Counted from the stretch's first letter, positions 17,823 through 27,654 are shown. The stretch: 64,000 bases of DNA from Flavobacterium sp. UBA2787 (GCA_002352205.1 DEHZ01000010.1:496245-560244); one strand, 5' to 3'. Made by a program: numbers and translations. Notes: generated by a model from the letters alone, not told the origin.

Positions 17823-20543
17823 ATGAAATCACAAATACCCTCTTATTGTAAAGCATTTTTAATGATATACATTTTTACATCATTACTAAGTTCAAATTTG
17901 TTTGCTCAAAACCTACTCAACAATGGCGATTTTGAGTCGGGTGGAAGCGGAGTTGGTTTTTTGGTAACAGCATACACTTTGATTAACCCTGTTAACGGGA
18001 CAAGTAGTCCAGGTCAATATGCAAGAACAACTAATCCAACATTAATGAATACAAATTACATTTCAGGAGGTGACCATACAACCGGTACAGGAAATATGTT
18101 AGTATTTGATGGTGCAACAACGGGAGGAGGGTTCTTTTGGACTACGGGTAATACAGGTGGAGCTATTGGCGGATTTACAGTAGGAACTAGTTATGTTTTT
18201 AGCTACTGGATTAAATCAGTTTCTAATGAAGTGACTAGCAATACTACCCGAGCAAATATTGGAGCATTTTTTGTTGGTGTAAACAATATAAGTCCACCAA
18301 ATTTAAGTAATCTGGCTCCACTACCTGAAGAGGGTTGGAAAAAAGTTAGTTATTCTTTTATTGCTACAGCCCCTACTATTTTAGTTAGGTTGAGAACACT
18401 TAATGGTGGAGCTTTAGGAAATGATTTTGCAGTTGATGATTTTGTTATAGAAGAAGGATCTTTGCCTTTAGAAGGATCATTTACATTTATTAATCCAACT
18501 TGTCCAACTTCAACAGATGCTTCCATCACAGTTTCAGTAGTTGGAGGTTCTTTACCTTATGGGAATTTCAATTTAATAGGACCTGTTACACTTTCAAATA
18601 CCACCGGAATATTTTCCAATTTACCACAAGGAACCTATACTATTTCAATAATTGACAGCAGTGGTGAGGAATACAGCGTTAATAATATTGTTTTAGCTGC
18701 TCCAAACGATTTAATCATTAGTGAACCCGCTACAATTTGTGAAGGTGAAACTACAGAATTAACAGTGAGTGCTGGTATCAATTCCTATACATGGACAGCA
18801 AGTCCACCGGATAGTTCTATTACTGATCCAAATGCTGCTACGCAGAATGTTAGTCCGTTAGTTACTACAACTTACACTGTTACTTCAGGTGTTGAAATAT
18901 CTCCGACAAATTTGGTTTTTAATGGTGATTTCACATTGGGAAATGTAGGATTTACAACCGATTACACTCAAGTTGCCAATCCAAATCCGTTTGGAGTTCA
19001 ATCGTCTTATGATATAGTTCAAAATCCAAATGCTTGGTTTGCACCGTTTGCTTCGTGTGGTGATCATACAACCGGAGATGGAAATTTAATGGTTTTTGAT
19101 GGTTCTACAGACCCAACGGGAACTATTCGAGTATGGTGTAATGAAGATTTAATTAATGTTGAACCCAATACAGATTATACTTTTTCTTACTACATCGCTT
19201 CTGTGGCACCGGAAAATCCGGCTTCGATGGTTGTTGAGATTAATGGTGTTTCGTTAGGTGCCGCTTTGGACGCTCCTTCAACTACCTGCTTATGGACACT
19301 GCATTCGTTTTCATGGAACTCCGGTTCCTCCACAACAGCATCCATATGTATTTTTAATTTAGAATTTGCTAATAATGGAAATGACTTTGCTTTGGATGAT
19401 ATTTCCCTTGCCGAAACTGTAACTTGTTTGTATGAAAAAAGTGTTACAATAACAGTTAATCCGCAAGTAATACCAACTTTTAATGCAGTTAATGCAGTTT
19501 GTACTGGAGGTACATTATCAGCTTTACCAACCACTTCCTTAAACGGAATTGAAGGCAGTTGGTCACCGGCTCTAAATAATACAGCCACTACTACTTATAC
19601 ATTTACACCGAACGACACTAGTAGTTGTATTTCAAATGCATCTTTAACTATTCAAGTTTTACAATTATCAACACCTGATTTTGAAGCGGTAAGTCCAATT
19701 TGTTCAGGCGAAACTTTGAATCCATTGCCAACTACCTCACAAGACGGTATAGTAGGTTCTTGGTCACCTGCATTAAACAACACCGCAACTACTACGTATA
19801 CATTCACACCAAATGCAGGGCAATGTGCGACTACAGCAGTACTTACAATTCAAGTCACATCGCCCGTAATTCCTACGTTTGAAGTGATAGAACCGATTTG
19901 TATTGGTTCTACTATTGATGAATTGCCCACGGTTTCAACTAATGGAATAAACGGAACTTGGTCGCCATCATTAAATACTTTAGCCACAACAACCTATACC
20001 TTTACACCAGCCGATGGAGAATGTGCCTTGAATGCAGAGCTCACGATTACCGTTACTTCTGCTCCCCAATTTACTATTTCACAAGGTTGTGTGGGTTCGA
20101 GTTACACGTTAAGTGCTGTGGCTGAATCAACTAATGGAACTATTTCTTACACATGGTTTAATCCGTCTGATATTCAGATTGGAACAAATGATTCGGTTAC
20201 CATTTCTTCTGGAGGAACATACAGATTGGTTGTTTCACAAAATGGATGTAGTAATGAGGAGATGGTGAATGTCATAAGTACTTTATGTGGTATACAGAAA
20301 GGTATTTCACCTAATAATGATGGACTTAATGACAGTTTTGACCTTTCTTCATATAATGTTAATGAATTACAGATTTTCAATCGCTATGGAATTGCTGTGT
20401 ACAACAAAGCAAATTATAGCAATGAATGGTTCGGACAGTGTAATAAGGGTAATGAATTACCGGATGGAACTTACTACTATGTTATCAATTTTGAAGATAT
20501 TGAAGCCAAAACAGGTTGGATTTACATCAATAAAGCGTATTAA
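17823..20543 (+). CDS. Large T9SS type B surface protein
   Basis: 906 residues with a signal peptide ending near LFAQ (residue 29). Two carbohydrate-binding-like beta-sandwich segments (about 30-215 and 365-535, each with LLVFDGAT or LMVFDGST-type strands) flank Ig-like Cys/Thr-rich modules. Three ~60-80-residue modules with SGETLNPLPTTS-type openings repeat between about 555 and 745. The C-terminus (about 825-906) is the gliding-motility-associated type B sorting domain: ISPNNDGLNDSFDL, then LQIFNRYGIAVY and LPDGTYYYVINF. It is exported by T9SS and anchored at or released from the surface; adhesin is the likely role. Confidence 0.85.
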   Translation: MKSQIPSYCKAFLMIYIFTSLLSSNLFAQNLLNNGDFESGGSGVGFLVTAYTLINPVNGTSSPGQYARTTNPTLMNTNYISGGDHTTGTGNMLVFDGATTGGGFFWTTGNTGGAIGGFTVGTSYVFSYWIKSVSNEVTSNTTRANIGAFFVGVNNISPPNLSNLAPLPEEGWKKVSYSFIATAPTILVRLRTLNGGALGNDFAVDDFVIEEGSLPLEGSFTFINPTCPTSTDASITVSVVGGSLPYGNFNLIGPVTLSNTTGIFSNLPQGTYTISIIDSSGEEYSVNNIVLAAPNDLIISEPATICEGETTELTVSAGINSYTWTASPPDSSITDPNAATQNVSPLVTTTYTVTSGVEISPTNLVFNGDFTLGNVGFTTDYTQVANPNPFGVQSSYDIVQNPNAWFAPFASCGDHTTGDGNLMVFDGSTDPTGTIRVWCNEDLINVEPNTDYTFSYYIASVAPENPASMVVEINGVSLGAALDAPSTTCLWTLHSFSWNSGSSTTASICIFNLEFANNGNDFALDDISLAETVTCLYEKSVTITVNPQVIPTFNAVNAVCTGGTLSALPTTSLNGIEGSWSPALNNTATTTYTFTPNDTSSCISNASLTIQVLQLSTPDFEAVSPICSGETLNPLPTTSQDGIVGSWSPALNNTATTTYTFTPNAGQCATTAVLTIQVTSPVIPTFEVIEPICIGSTIDELPTVSTNGINGTWSPSLNTLATTTYTFTPADGECALNAELTITVTSAPQFTISQGCVGSSYTLSAVAESTNGTISYTWFNPSDIQIGTNDSVTISSGGTYRLVVSQNGCSNEEMVNVISTLCGIQKGISPNNDGLNDSFDLSSYNVNELQIFNRYGIAVYNKANYSNEWFGQCNKGNELPDGTYYYVINFEDIEAKTGWIYINKAY

Positions 20544-20659
20544 ACATTAAATCATAATTTAGAAATTGTTATAATTCTATCAGAAAAAGTATTGAAGATT
20601 AGTTTTTTATTTAAAAAAATCTACTTCAATGTTAATTGCAAAGCATAATATTACCAAAA

Positions 20660-23600
20660 ATGAATCATTTAAAAATAATAACTGCCTTTTTTCTTCTATT
20701 ATCCTCATCAATCACTTTTGCTCAATTGGGTTTTTGTACGGGAAGTAAAGGCGAACCTATTTTTACTGAAAATTTTGGAAATGGAACAAATTACGGTCCT
20801 GCTTTACCAGCCGGAACAACAAATTATAACTTTGTAGTAGGAAACCCCAACGATGGGAGTTATACCCTATATTACAGAACAAATCTTTACAGCACTTGGC
20901 ATTATTCGTTAGACCATACACCTGACGCTACCAATGGAGTGAATGGAAAGACATTGATAGTGAATGCAAGTGCTAACACAACAGGAGATTTTTACAGACG
21001 CGTAGTAACTGGATTATGTGTGAACACTACGTTTGAGTTTTCGGCTTGGGTAATGAATGTTTATAATCCGGGTTCGGGTTTTTGTGGTGCAAGTGAAATT
21101 CCTATTAATGTAAGGTTTGAAATATGGAATGATACAGAAACAGTTCTGTTAGGCTCAGGTAATACTGGTAATATCATGGGAACAGCATCACCCCTTTGGT
21201 TGCAATATGCTCTTGTTTTTACCACAGGAAGTGAAACCTCAGTCGTTCTAAAAATGAAAAACAATGGATTAGGAGGTTGCGGAAATGATTTAGCAATCGA
21301 CGACATTGAATTTAGAGCTTGTGGAGAATTAACCACCATTACTAGTCCGCCGATGTCAGGGCAGACCTTTCAAGCGTGTTCTAGCGAAGCTCCTTTTTCT
21401 TTAACTTTTCAAGCTGCTACAACAGGTGCTTCGCCTCATTTTTATCAATGGCAGTCCAGTAGCGATGGAACAACTTGGACAGATATTCCGGGAGAGAATT
21501 CTGCTACTTATACGGCTTCAAACATCACTTCCACAACTTATTTTAGAACAAAAGCAGCTCAAGATATTGCCAATTTGAATAATAGTTTTTGTTCAACTAT
21601 TTCAAATGTTTACACGGTTTCATTTTTAAATTCACCAACTATTCCAATAAGTAATGGTGATATAGAAATTTGTGGTAACGATACTTTTCCGGCACTTTCT
21701 GTTACTGCAAATGCCACTTCGGGCGTCAATTGGTATGATGCACCCACCGGAGGTAATTTGCTACAATCAAACTCCTCCACATATACGCCTTCTGCAGCCG
21801 GAATTTATTATGCTGAAACGTTTGATTTAACATCAAACTGTTTAAGTGCTACAAGAATTCCGGTAGAATTAACAATAGTGCCACTGCCCACCGCTTCGAT
21901 TTCAAGTACAAGTCCAATTTGTGCCGGTAATAGCACGGTAGTTTCTTTTAATGGGACTCCCGATGCCGAAATCACCTATAAAATTGATGGAGGAGTAGAC
22001 CAATTTATTACTTTAAATTCAAGTGGCTCTGCAAGTATTACGACACCGGTTTTAAACGCAAATTCTACATATAGTTTAGTTAGTATTGCATCGCCTATTT
22101 CAGCCAGTTGTAATCAAACTATTTCAGGATCAGTAAGCATTACAGTTAATCAACCACCCACAGCTTCCATTTCAGGTAATGTCACTCTTTGTTCCGGTGA
22201 TAATGGAACAATACAATTTATTGGAACCCCAAACGCAACAGTTTTTTACTCCATTAACAGCGGACCAATTCAGTTTGCTGTTTTAAATGCCACAGGTGAG
22301 AGAGCTGTTGCGATTTCCAATATCACTACAACTACAGTTGTAGCACTTACGGAAGTGAGAACAACGGGAGCAAGCGGTTGTTCGCAAACGTTAAATCAAT
22401 CCATCACGTTTACGGTTGTTCTATTGCCAACCGCTGCCATTTCGGCTAGCCCATCAGCTATATGTGAAGGTGAGACAACTGTGCTTACCTTTACCGGAAC
22501 ACCTAATACACAAATAACTTATAACCAAAATAGCGGAGCAAATCAAACAATAGATTTGAATGCTAGCGGAACAGCAACTGTAACAACTGAGGCAATAACT
22601 TCCGCTACAACATTTCAATTGGTGAGTGCAGAATTGCTACAAAGTCCATTTTGTTTTCAATCTGTTTCAAGTGTGGTGACAGTTACGATTAATCCAACTC
22701 CAACCGCTACTTTTAGTGGCGATTTAGCGTATTGTTCAGGAGAAACAACGGCAATTTCACTAACATCTAGTTTAGCAGGAACAACATTTACATGGACAGT
22801 TGTTCAAAACGGAACTACAGGAGCTACAGCGGGTAACGGTAATCAAATTAATCAATTACTTTCGGTAAATAATGGTGATGGAACAGCAATTTATACAGTT
22901 ACTCCTCTTTTCAACGGCTGTGCAGGAAGTCCTATTGCAATTGAAGTTGACGTTTTTGCAATTCCTAATCCTTCTTTATCAGATGGAGCCATTTGTTTAC
23001 TTTCCGGAAATACTTCTGCTCAACCGTATGTGTTAGATACCGGTTTCACCACTTCCGATTATAGTTTTGAATGGTATTTTGAAGATGTTTTAATTCCAAA
23101 TGCAAATGATAGCACATATGAAGCTTTTCAAATAGGAGAATATGCTGTTGTTGCGACTAATCTTATTTCAGGTTGTGTTTCTCCAGTAGAAACTGCTATG
23201 GTTATTGAATCGGTTTTGGGTGAAAGTTTACTCATTGAGCAATCAGAGGCGTTTAGTGAAAATCCAACAATTACTGTAACCGTTGTGGGTGGAGTAGGAC
23301 CTTTTTATTATCAATTGGATGATTTTGGTTTTCAAACCTCTAATGTTTTTACGAATGTAGCTCCCGGTTTTCATACAATTACAGTAGTAGATGATAGCTT
23401 GTGTACAAACCTGACAGGAACAGCAACGATTATAAATTACCCTAAATTTTTTACTCCCAACGGTGATGGTTACAACGACACATGGAATATTTCCGGAGTA
23501 GATGGTTCTTCCATTATTTATATTTTTGATCGTTATGGTAAGTTGATTAAGCAAATTAGTCCGTTAGGAACAGGATGGGATGGTACCTACAACGGTCAAC

Positions 23601-23692
23601 CTGTCTTTTCAAGTGATTATTGGTTTATGATTGATTATCCGGAAAACGGAATACCTAAGACTTTTAAATCACATTTTAGTTTGAAGCGATAG
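20660..23692 (+). CDS. Large T9SS type B surface protein, Ig-like repeats
   Basis: 1010 residues from ATG 20660 (MNHLKIITAFFLLLSSS, signal peptide ending TFAQ); the frame opens 24 nt earlier without a better start. An N-terminal beta-sandwich (about 25-225) is followed by ~85-residue Ig-like modules with repeated ISGNVTLCSGDNGTI- and ICEGETTVLTFTGTPN-type openings. The C-terminal type B sorting domain begins FFTPNGDGYNDTWNISG and contains YIFDRYGKLIKQ. It is a tandem partner of the preceding protein and probably a surface adhesin or filament component. Confidence 0.85.
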   Translation: MNHLKIITAFFLLLSSSITFAQLGFCTGSKGEPIFTENFGNGTNYGPALPAGTTNYNFVVGNPNDGSYTLYYRTNLYSTWHYSLDHTPDATNGVNGKTLIVNASANTTGDFYRRVVTGLCVNTTFEFSAWVMNVYNPGSGFCGASEIPINVRFEIWNDTETVLLGSGNTGNIMGTASPLWLQYALVFTTGSETSVVLKMKNNGLGGCGNDLAIDDIEFRACGELTTITSPPMSGQTFQACSSEAPFSLTFQAATTGASPHFYQWQSSSDGTTWTDIPGENSATYTASNITSTTYFRTKAAQDIANLNNSFCSTISNVYTVSFLNSPTIPISNGDIEICGNDTFPALSVTANATSGVNWYDAPTGGNLLQSNSSTYTPSAAGIYYAETFDLTSNCLSATRIPVELTIVPLPTASISSTSPICAGNSTVVSFNGTPDAEITYKIDGGVDQFITLNSSGSASITTPVLNANSTYSLVSIASPISASCNQTISGSVSITVNQPPTASISGNVTLCSGDNGTIQFIGTPNATVFYSINSGPIQFAVLNATGERAVAISNITTTTVVALTEVRTTGASGCSQTLNQSITFTVVLLPTAAISASPSAICEGETTVLTFTGTPNTQITYNQNSGANQTIDLNASGTATVTTEAITSATTFQLVSAELLQSPFCFQSVSSVVTVTINPTPTATFSGDLAYCSGETTAISLTSSLAGTTFTWTVVQNGTTGATAGNGNQINQLLSVNNGDGTAIYTVTPLFNGCAGSPIAIEVDVFAIPNPSLSDGAICLLSGNTSAQPYVLDTGFTTSDYSFEWYFEDVLIPNANDSTYEAFQIGEYAVVATNLISGCVSPVETAMVIESVLGESLLIEQSEAFSENPTITVTVVGGVGPFYYQLDDFGFQTSNVFTNVAPGFHTITVVDDSLCTNLTGTATIINYPKFFTPNGDGYNDTWNISGVDGSSIIYIFDRYGKLIKQISPLGTGWDGTYNGQPVFSSDYWFMIDYPENGIPKTFKSHFSLKR

Positions 23693-23742
23693 TCACAGAA
23701 ATCTTTTTTAAACATTTAATGTCAGGATTTGGTATAGTAGCT

Positions 23743-23898
23743 CTAATTAGAATAAACAGCCCCGAAATGTTGTTCCCAATGCATAATTCTTTGATCTATT
23801 TGTTCTAGTGTTGGGCGGGAATAAATTCCATATACACAAGCAATTAATAGTACAATGCAAATAATCAATAGAAAAGTGTTTAGATTTATTTTTTTCAT
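23743..23898 (-). CDS. Small membrane-anchored peptide
   Basis: 51 residues: MKKINLNTFLLIICIVLLIA forms one membrane helix, followed by an outside segment with Tyr-Gly-Ile-Tyr-Ser-Arg-Pro and Trp/His residues. The ATG and stop are clean. The helix could be a lipoprotein or signal anchor (Ala-Cys at 20-21). Not recognised; the short length limits confidence. Confidence 0.45.
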   Translation of the reverse strand: MKKINLNTFLLIICIVLLIACVYGIYSRPTLEQIDQRIMHWEQHFGAVYSN

Positions 23899-24016
23899 AA
23901 TTGTTTATTTATGTGAATTTTATTTTTTTATAGAGTGAGGAACAAGTGAGATTATCATTTTCATTGTTCTACAAATTTATTTGATTTTGAACTATTTTTC
24001 CTTCTGCATTCAAAGC

Positions 24017-24273
24017 TCAGAAAAAAGATATAAACCAGCCTATAACGGTCCAAGCAGTTAGTAAATTAAAAATAATAATGTATTTCCAGTTTTTCTTATC
24101 TCTACCAATTACCGATGAGATAAAGTAGACAAAAAATCCCACTATTCCTGCTACTATCTTTTCAATTGTAATGTCATTATTTTCAAAGGTAAAATCACTA
24201 TTTTGTAAAGCTTGTCCCTAAACAAAACCGGTAATGAATAGCAAGATTACAAAGGTTAGTTTTTTATTATCAT
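24017..24273 (-). pseudogene. Decayed small membrane protein, superinfection-immunity (PF14373-like) type
   Basis: Reading through one frameshift and one stop gives a signal-like start (MIIKKLTFVILLFITGFV), then a TAG, then VGFFVYFISSVIGRDKKN and FNLLTAWTVIGWFISFF. The two helices with N-LL-AWTVIGW are the hallmark of the superinfection-immunity-like membrane family (PF14373). One A is missing in the A-run after the start, and a TAG interrupts the frame at the end of the signal peptide. The length (257 nt) is one nucleotide short of 86 codons. Family assignment is from memory of the motif. Confidence 0.55.
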
Positions 24274-24332
24274 AAACAATTGAGCTAACTATTCTAAATG
24301 ACCAAAATTTTAGGTTTTGTTAGTTAATGAAT

Positions 24333-25229
24333 TTATTTCTTTATCAATCTTCTAATTTTGGAGGTATTATTTCCAATAATTTTAATTAAATAGACTCCAT
24401 TTGAAAGAGATGAAATATCTATAATTTGTTCATCAGAAGTTATAGTGCCGCTTTTTACTTTTCTTCCCATGACAGTATGGATTTCATATTTATTTTCTGC
24501 TGATAATGAGTTTGACATGATTGTAAAAATGTCTTTTGTGGGGTTTGGATAAAGTATAAAATCCTCTTTTGCAGTTTCATTATCATCAACATTCAGCGAT
24601 TCTCTTACAGGTACAGGAAATGAATCACAATCCATAGGGGTTCCAAATTGGATTTCAACTCCTTGTTTTGAATAACATTTTAGATATGTATTTGCTTCAA
24701 TCCCTTGTTCGCAAGTAGGACCAACTTTTCCTATGCCTTCAATGACTCCACAATTGTCACAATCAATATTACTTTTAATTCTTTTTAAAGGCACAGAACC
24801 CAAATAGTTTGTTTCAAATGATTCTACGTCACAAGTCGCACCAAATTCAGGAAAAATGTCTCCAATTTGTGCATTTATTATTTGTTGATTATCGAATTCT
24901 TCAACATCTTGATCATTATTCTGATCGTATATGTAGAATTTACCCGATACATCTTCCCTGATATAATAAGGTCCATGAAGACTTAATTGAGTAGTAGTAT
25001 TTCTAAAAAAAGATGTATGAGATAGCGTTTTTCTATATTTTTTATAGTATACATAACCATTTATTGTTTCATAACCGTCAAAATATATAGTGTAATAACT
25101 TGAATAACCAAAACCACCTGCATAATATCTCCATTCAGAAGTCATGTCTAAATAGTTACTATATACTGTTTGCGAAAAGCTATTATTTATCCAGAATACA
25201 AAAAATGAAATAAGTATAAGTCTCCTCAT
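24333..25229 (-). CDS. T9SS type A secreted protein
   Basis: 298 residues with a signal peptide (cleavage after SFSQ, residue 20). A ~200-residue N-terminal domain with several Cys pairs (DCDNCG near 175) is followed by a classical type A sorting domain at about 225-298: FILYPNPTKDIFTI, then KYEIHTVMGRKVKSG, ISSLSNGVYLIKI and a terminal KIRRLIKK. Secreted through the outer membrane by T9SS. The function of the N-terminal part is not recognised. Confidence 0.8.
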   Translation of the reverse strand: MRRLILISFFVFWINNSFSQTVYSNYLDMTSEWRYYAGGFGYSSYYTIYFDGYETINGYVYYKKYRKTLSHTSFFRNTTTQLSLHGPYYIREDVSGKFYIYDQNNDQDVEEFDNQQIINAQIGDIFPEFGATCDVESFETNYLGSVPLKRIKSNIDCDNCGVIEGIGKVGPTCEQGIEANTYLKCYSKQGVEIQFGTPMDCDSFPVPVRESLNVDDNETAKEDFILYPNPTKDIFTIMSNSLSAENKYEIHTVMGRKVKSGTITSDEQIIDISSLSNGVYLIKIIGNNTSKIRRLIKK

Positions 25230-25324
25230 AATGAATTAATTTTATTGTCTTTATCAAATCTACATTTTTTATATTTCAAATATACAAAAGATAATGTATG
25301 AATTTTAAATAAGAAATTCCAACA

Positions 25325-25476
25325 TTCTTAAAACGGAAAAAAACTGGTATCACAAAGAAAGCCACGATTCAAATGATTATGTTTAGAGGTAAACCAACTT
25401 TGATGTAGTCTTTAAGTGTATAATTTCCGAGCGAATAGACAATTGTGTTGGTTGGGTTGCAAATGGGCTTGATAAA
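25325..25476 (-). pseudogene. Truncated duplicate of the 3' end of the SLC13-type transporter gene
   Basis: The translation reads PICNPTNTIVYSLGNYTLKD and YIKVGLPLNIII, then TGA, then IVAFFVIPVFF. It is the same as the last ~48 residues of the transporter at 27655-29451, with a TGG-to-TGA change. Nucleotide identity by eye is about 80%. It lies about 2.2 kb from the intact gene in the same orientation, with two genes between. It is a relic of a local duplication or of deletion of a second transporter copy. Confidence 0.8.
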
Positions 25477-25501
25477 AAAATTTTATCTAAGGTTTGGCAA
25501 A

Positions 25502-26623
25502 CTACTTTTTATGGAAAATATTTAGATAGTAAAGATTAAAATCATCGGAATTGGCTACAATAATGTCCATCCAGCCATCGGAATTTATGTCTCCAACGGT
25601 TACGTCATATGTTCGGGCGGCGTGATCGGTTAGATTAATTTCCTCGAACGATTTTCCATCTACGTTAATGAAAACGGTATTTGGTTTTAGGTAATTGCCT
25701 GTCACAATATCCATCAAACCGTCTTTATTAAAATCGGAGAGGGCAATGCTGTAGGTGTCGGTGTCTTCACTACCAAAATGTAGCGTTTCATTGAAGGTGA
25801 AATTTTTTGTTCCAAAGTAGATAATGTTGGCTCCTTTGAGATTGCCGGTCACAATATCTAAATATCCGTCATTGTTCATATCTGCTATGGCGACAGAACG
25901 TGTTTCAAAAGTTCCTGTGCCAAAATCAAGCTTTTTTTCAAATTGACGATTGCCTTTGTTTAGTAAAATTTCATTCGGAATATTGTCTCTGTTTGCCAAA
26001 ACCAAATCGGGTAGGTTATCACCGTTTAAATCGTGTATGGCAATATCGATAGTGGAGTTTTTTGTTGTTTGTAATTTTACGCAATCAAAATCCAGTTTAC
26101 CATTGTTGTAGCAAATGATGTTTTGTTGACCTCTGTTGGTAATGATAAAATCGATGAAACCGTTGTTGTCAAGATCTCCTAGAGCGACATTTCGGGCATT
26201 AGAAAGTTCTGCAACTTCTGAATGAAATGTAAAAATTCCTGAACCATTGTTTAGGTAAATTTTATGCGGTGCATTATCGTTTATTTCTAAAATGTCTAAA
26301 TCACCGTCGTTATCTAAATCTACTAATTCGGCAGCATAGCTGGTTGAACTCAAATTATCTAACGGAATCATAGAATTAAAACCTCTGCCGGAATTGAAGA
26401 ATATATAATTTGTTTCCGGCCAATGTCGTCCATTGGCAACCACTGCATCCATTTTTCCATCGTTGTTAATGTCTCCCAAACTAATTGACGCCGTTCTCTG
26501 TTTTGTTAAGCCAAAACTAAATCGTGGTTCTTCAGGGTTCATATCATATACTGAACGAAAACCACGTGTTTGAGCATATGATAGGAGGGAGTTGAGGAGG
26601 AAAAAGTAGATTATTTTTTTCAT
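25502..26623 (-). CDS. FG-GAP/VCBS-repeat secreted protein
   Basis: 373 residues, signal peptide ending SYAQ (residue 18). It has at least seven ~45-residue blades, each with a calcium-binding D-x-D/N-x-D-G-like loop: GDINNDGKMDAVVANG, DLDNDGDLDILEIN, DLDNNGFIDFIITN, DLNGDNLPDLVLAN, DMNNDGYLDIVTGN, DFNKDGLMDIVTGN and DINSDGWMDIIVAN. This predicts an integrin-alpha-like beta-propeller on the cell surface or in the periplasm. No T9SS tail is visible. Binding partner unknown. Confidence 0.88.
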   Translation of the reverse strand: MKKIIYFFLLNSLLSYAQTRGFRSVYDMNPEEPRFSFGLTKQRTASISLGDINNDGKMDAVVANGRHWPETNYIFFNSGRGFNSMIPLDNLSSTSYAAELVDLDNDGDLDILEINDNAPHKIYLNNGSGIFTFHSEVAELSNARNVALGDLDNNGFIDFIITNRGQQNIICYNNGKLDFDCVKLQTTKNSTIDIAIHDLNGDNLPDLVLANRDNIPNEILLNKGNRQFEKKLDFGTGTFETRSVAIADMNNDGYLDIVTGNLKGANIIYFGTKNFTFNETLHFGSEDTDTYSIALSDFNKDGLMDIVTGNYLKPNTVFINVDGKSFEEINLTDHAARTYDVTVGDINSDGWMDIIVANSDDFNLYYLNIFHKK

Positions 26624-26764
26624 TGGTTGTTTAGATTAACGGTTTGAGACTTTGAGAGGTTGCGGTCTAATTAAACCAAAACTTTTGATTAAACACTGAA
26701 CTCAAAGACACAAAACCAACTTTAAATCAAGCCCAAAACCCGCAGTCTTGCAAAACCTGTGTTA

Positions 26765-27379
26765 CTACACATTTTTTTTTATTTCCATAATTATTCCATT
26801 GAACAAATACTTCCCAATAGGTAATCTACTTATGAAATTCTGAAACTGTTTTTCTAAATCAATTTCGTTGTTGATGATTTCAAGTGTTTTTCTTGCATCC
26901 ATAACTTCATTGGGTATTTCAACTGTATTTGTTTTATAATAATAGTCAGATTTTAATTCCCAATAAGAAGCACTTTGATTTATACCCTTTTGAAGAAGAT
27001 TAAAAATAATTGTTGTTCCATCTAGGCCTATAATACAGTCTTTAATTTCATTAAAATCCTTCAGTTTTTCATATCCGCTATTTTTCAATTCAGTCATTAA
27101 CTTTTCAACCATCTTTTCAGGAATTTTTATTTTTTGGGAAATTTTACTTTTTTGCTCTTCCTTTCTGTCAGTTTTCCATACGGAATGTATTAGGCTGCCT
27201 TCAAATTTACCATTATTGAGTTTAACTAATTCTAATCTTTGAAACTCAGCCACGTCAATTCGATATATCTCTTTGTGTAAAAAACTATCAAATTCGGTTA
27301 AATTATGTTCATAATTAGTTTGACCGAAAGCAAATGTTCCTATTATAGATAAAAATAATATGAAGTAATTTTTTTTCAA
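26765..27379 (-). CDS. Secreted hypothetical protein
   Basis: 204 residues, signal peptide ending AFGQ (residue 20). The mature protein is Lys/Glu-rich and mostly helical, with one internal Cys (KDCIIG near 113). No recognised domain. It is separated from the FG-GAP gene by 140 nt. Confidence 0.55.
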   Translation of the reverse strand: MKKNYFILFLSIIGTFAFGQTNYEHNLTEFDSFLHKEIYRIDVAEFQRLELVKLNNGKFEGSLIHSVWKTDRKEEQKSKISQKIKIPEKMVEKLMTELKNSGYEKLKDFNEIKDCIIGLDGTTIIFNLLQKGINQSASYWELKSDYYYKTNTVEIPNEVMDARKTLEIINNEIDLEKQFQNFISRLPIGKYLFNGIIMEIKKNV

Positions 27380-27503
27380 AATGTGTGGTAACTTATTTAT
27401 ATGTCTAACAATCCTCAGATTTATTCCCTCAAATTTAATAAATAAATCTTACAAATCATCAAAAGCACTTTATTCACTGATTTTGTTTTGAAGCACAATC
27501 TCC

Positions 27504-27647
27504 TAGCCCCGATTGGAATGGAAAGCCTTGAGCAGACGAAGCTGATTTTTTCTTGCTGACCCCAAAGCGACCAACGGAAGCTCTTGGGGCGGCTTAGAAA
27601 AAACAGCTTTGGCAAACAAGCTTGGAATGAAAAGCGGGAATAGCTTC
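27504..27647 (+). ncRNA. Structured RNA-like repeat element, copy A
   Basis: It starts TAGCCCCGATTGG and ends AAGCGGGAATAGCTTC. The inner stem AAGCTGATTTTTTCT pairs with AGAAAAAACAGCTT, and a central hairpin CCCCAA...TTGGGG encloses the conserved core AGCGACC...GGAAGCTC. The same architecture with different paired bases is found at 31440, 40769 and 54177. It lies 7 nt past the stop of the SLC13-type gene. Possibly the Flavo-1 RNA motif of Bacteroidota; this name needs a covariance-model search. Confidence 0.6.
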
Positions 27648-27654
27648 TAAAAAA

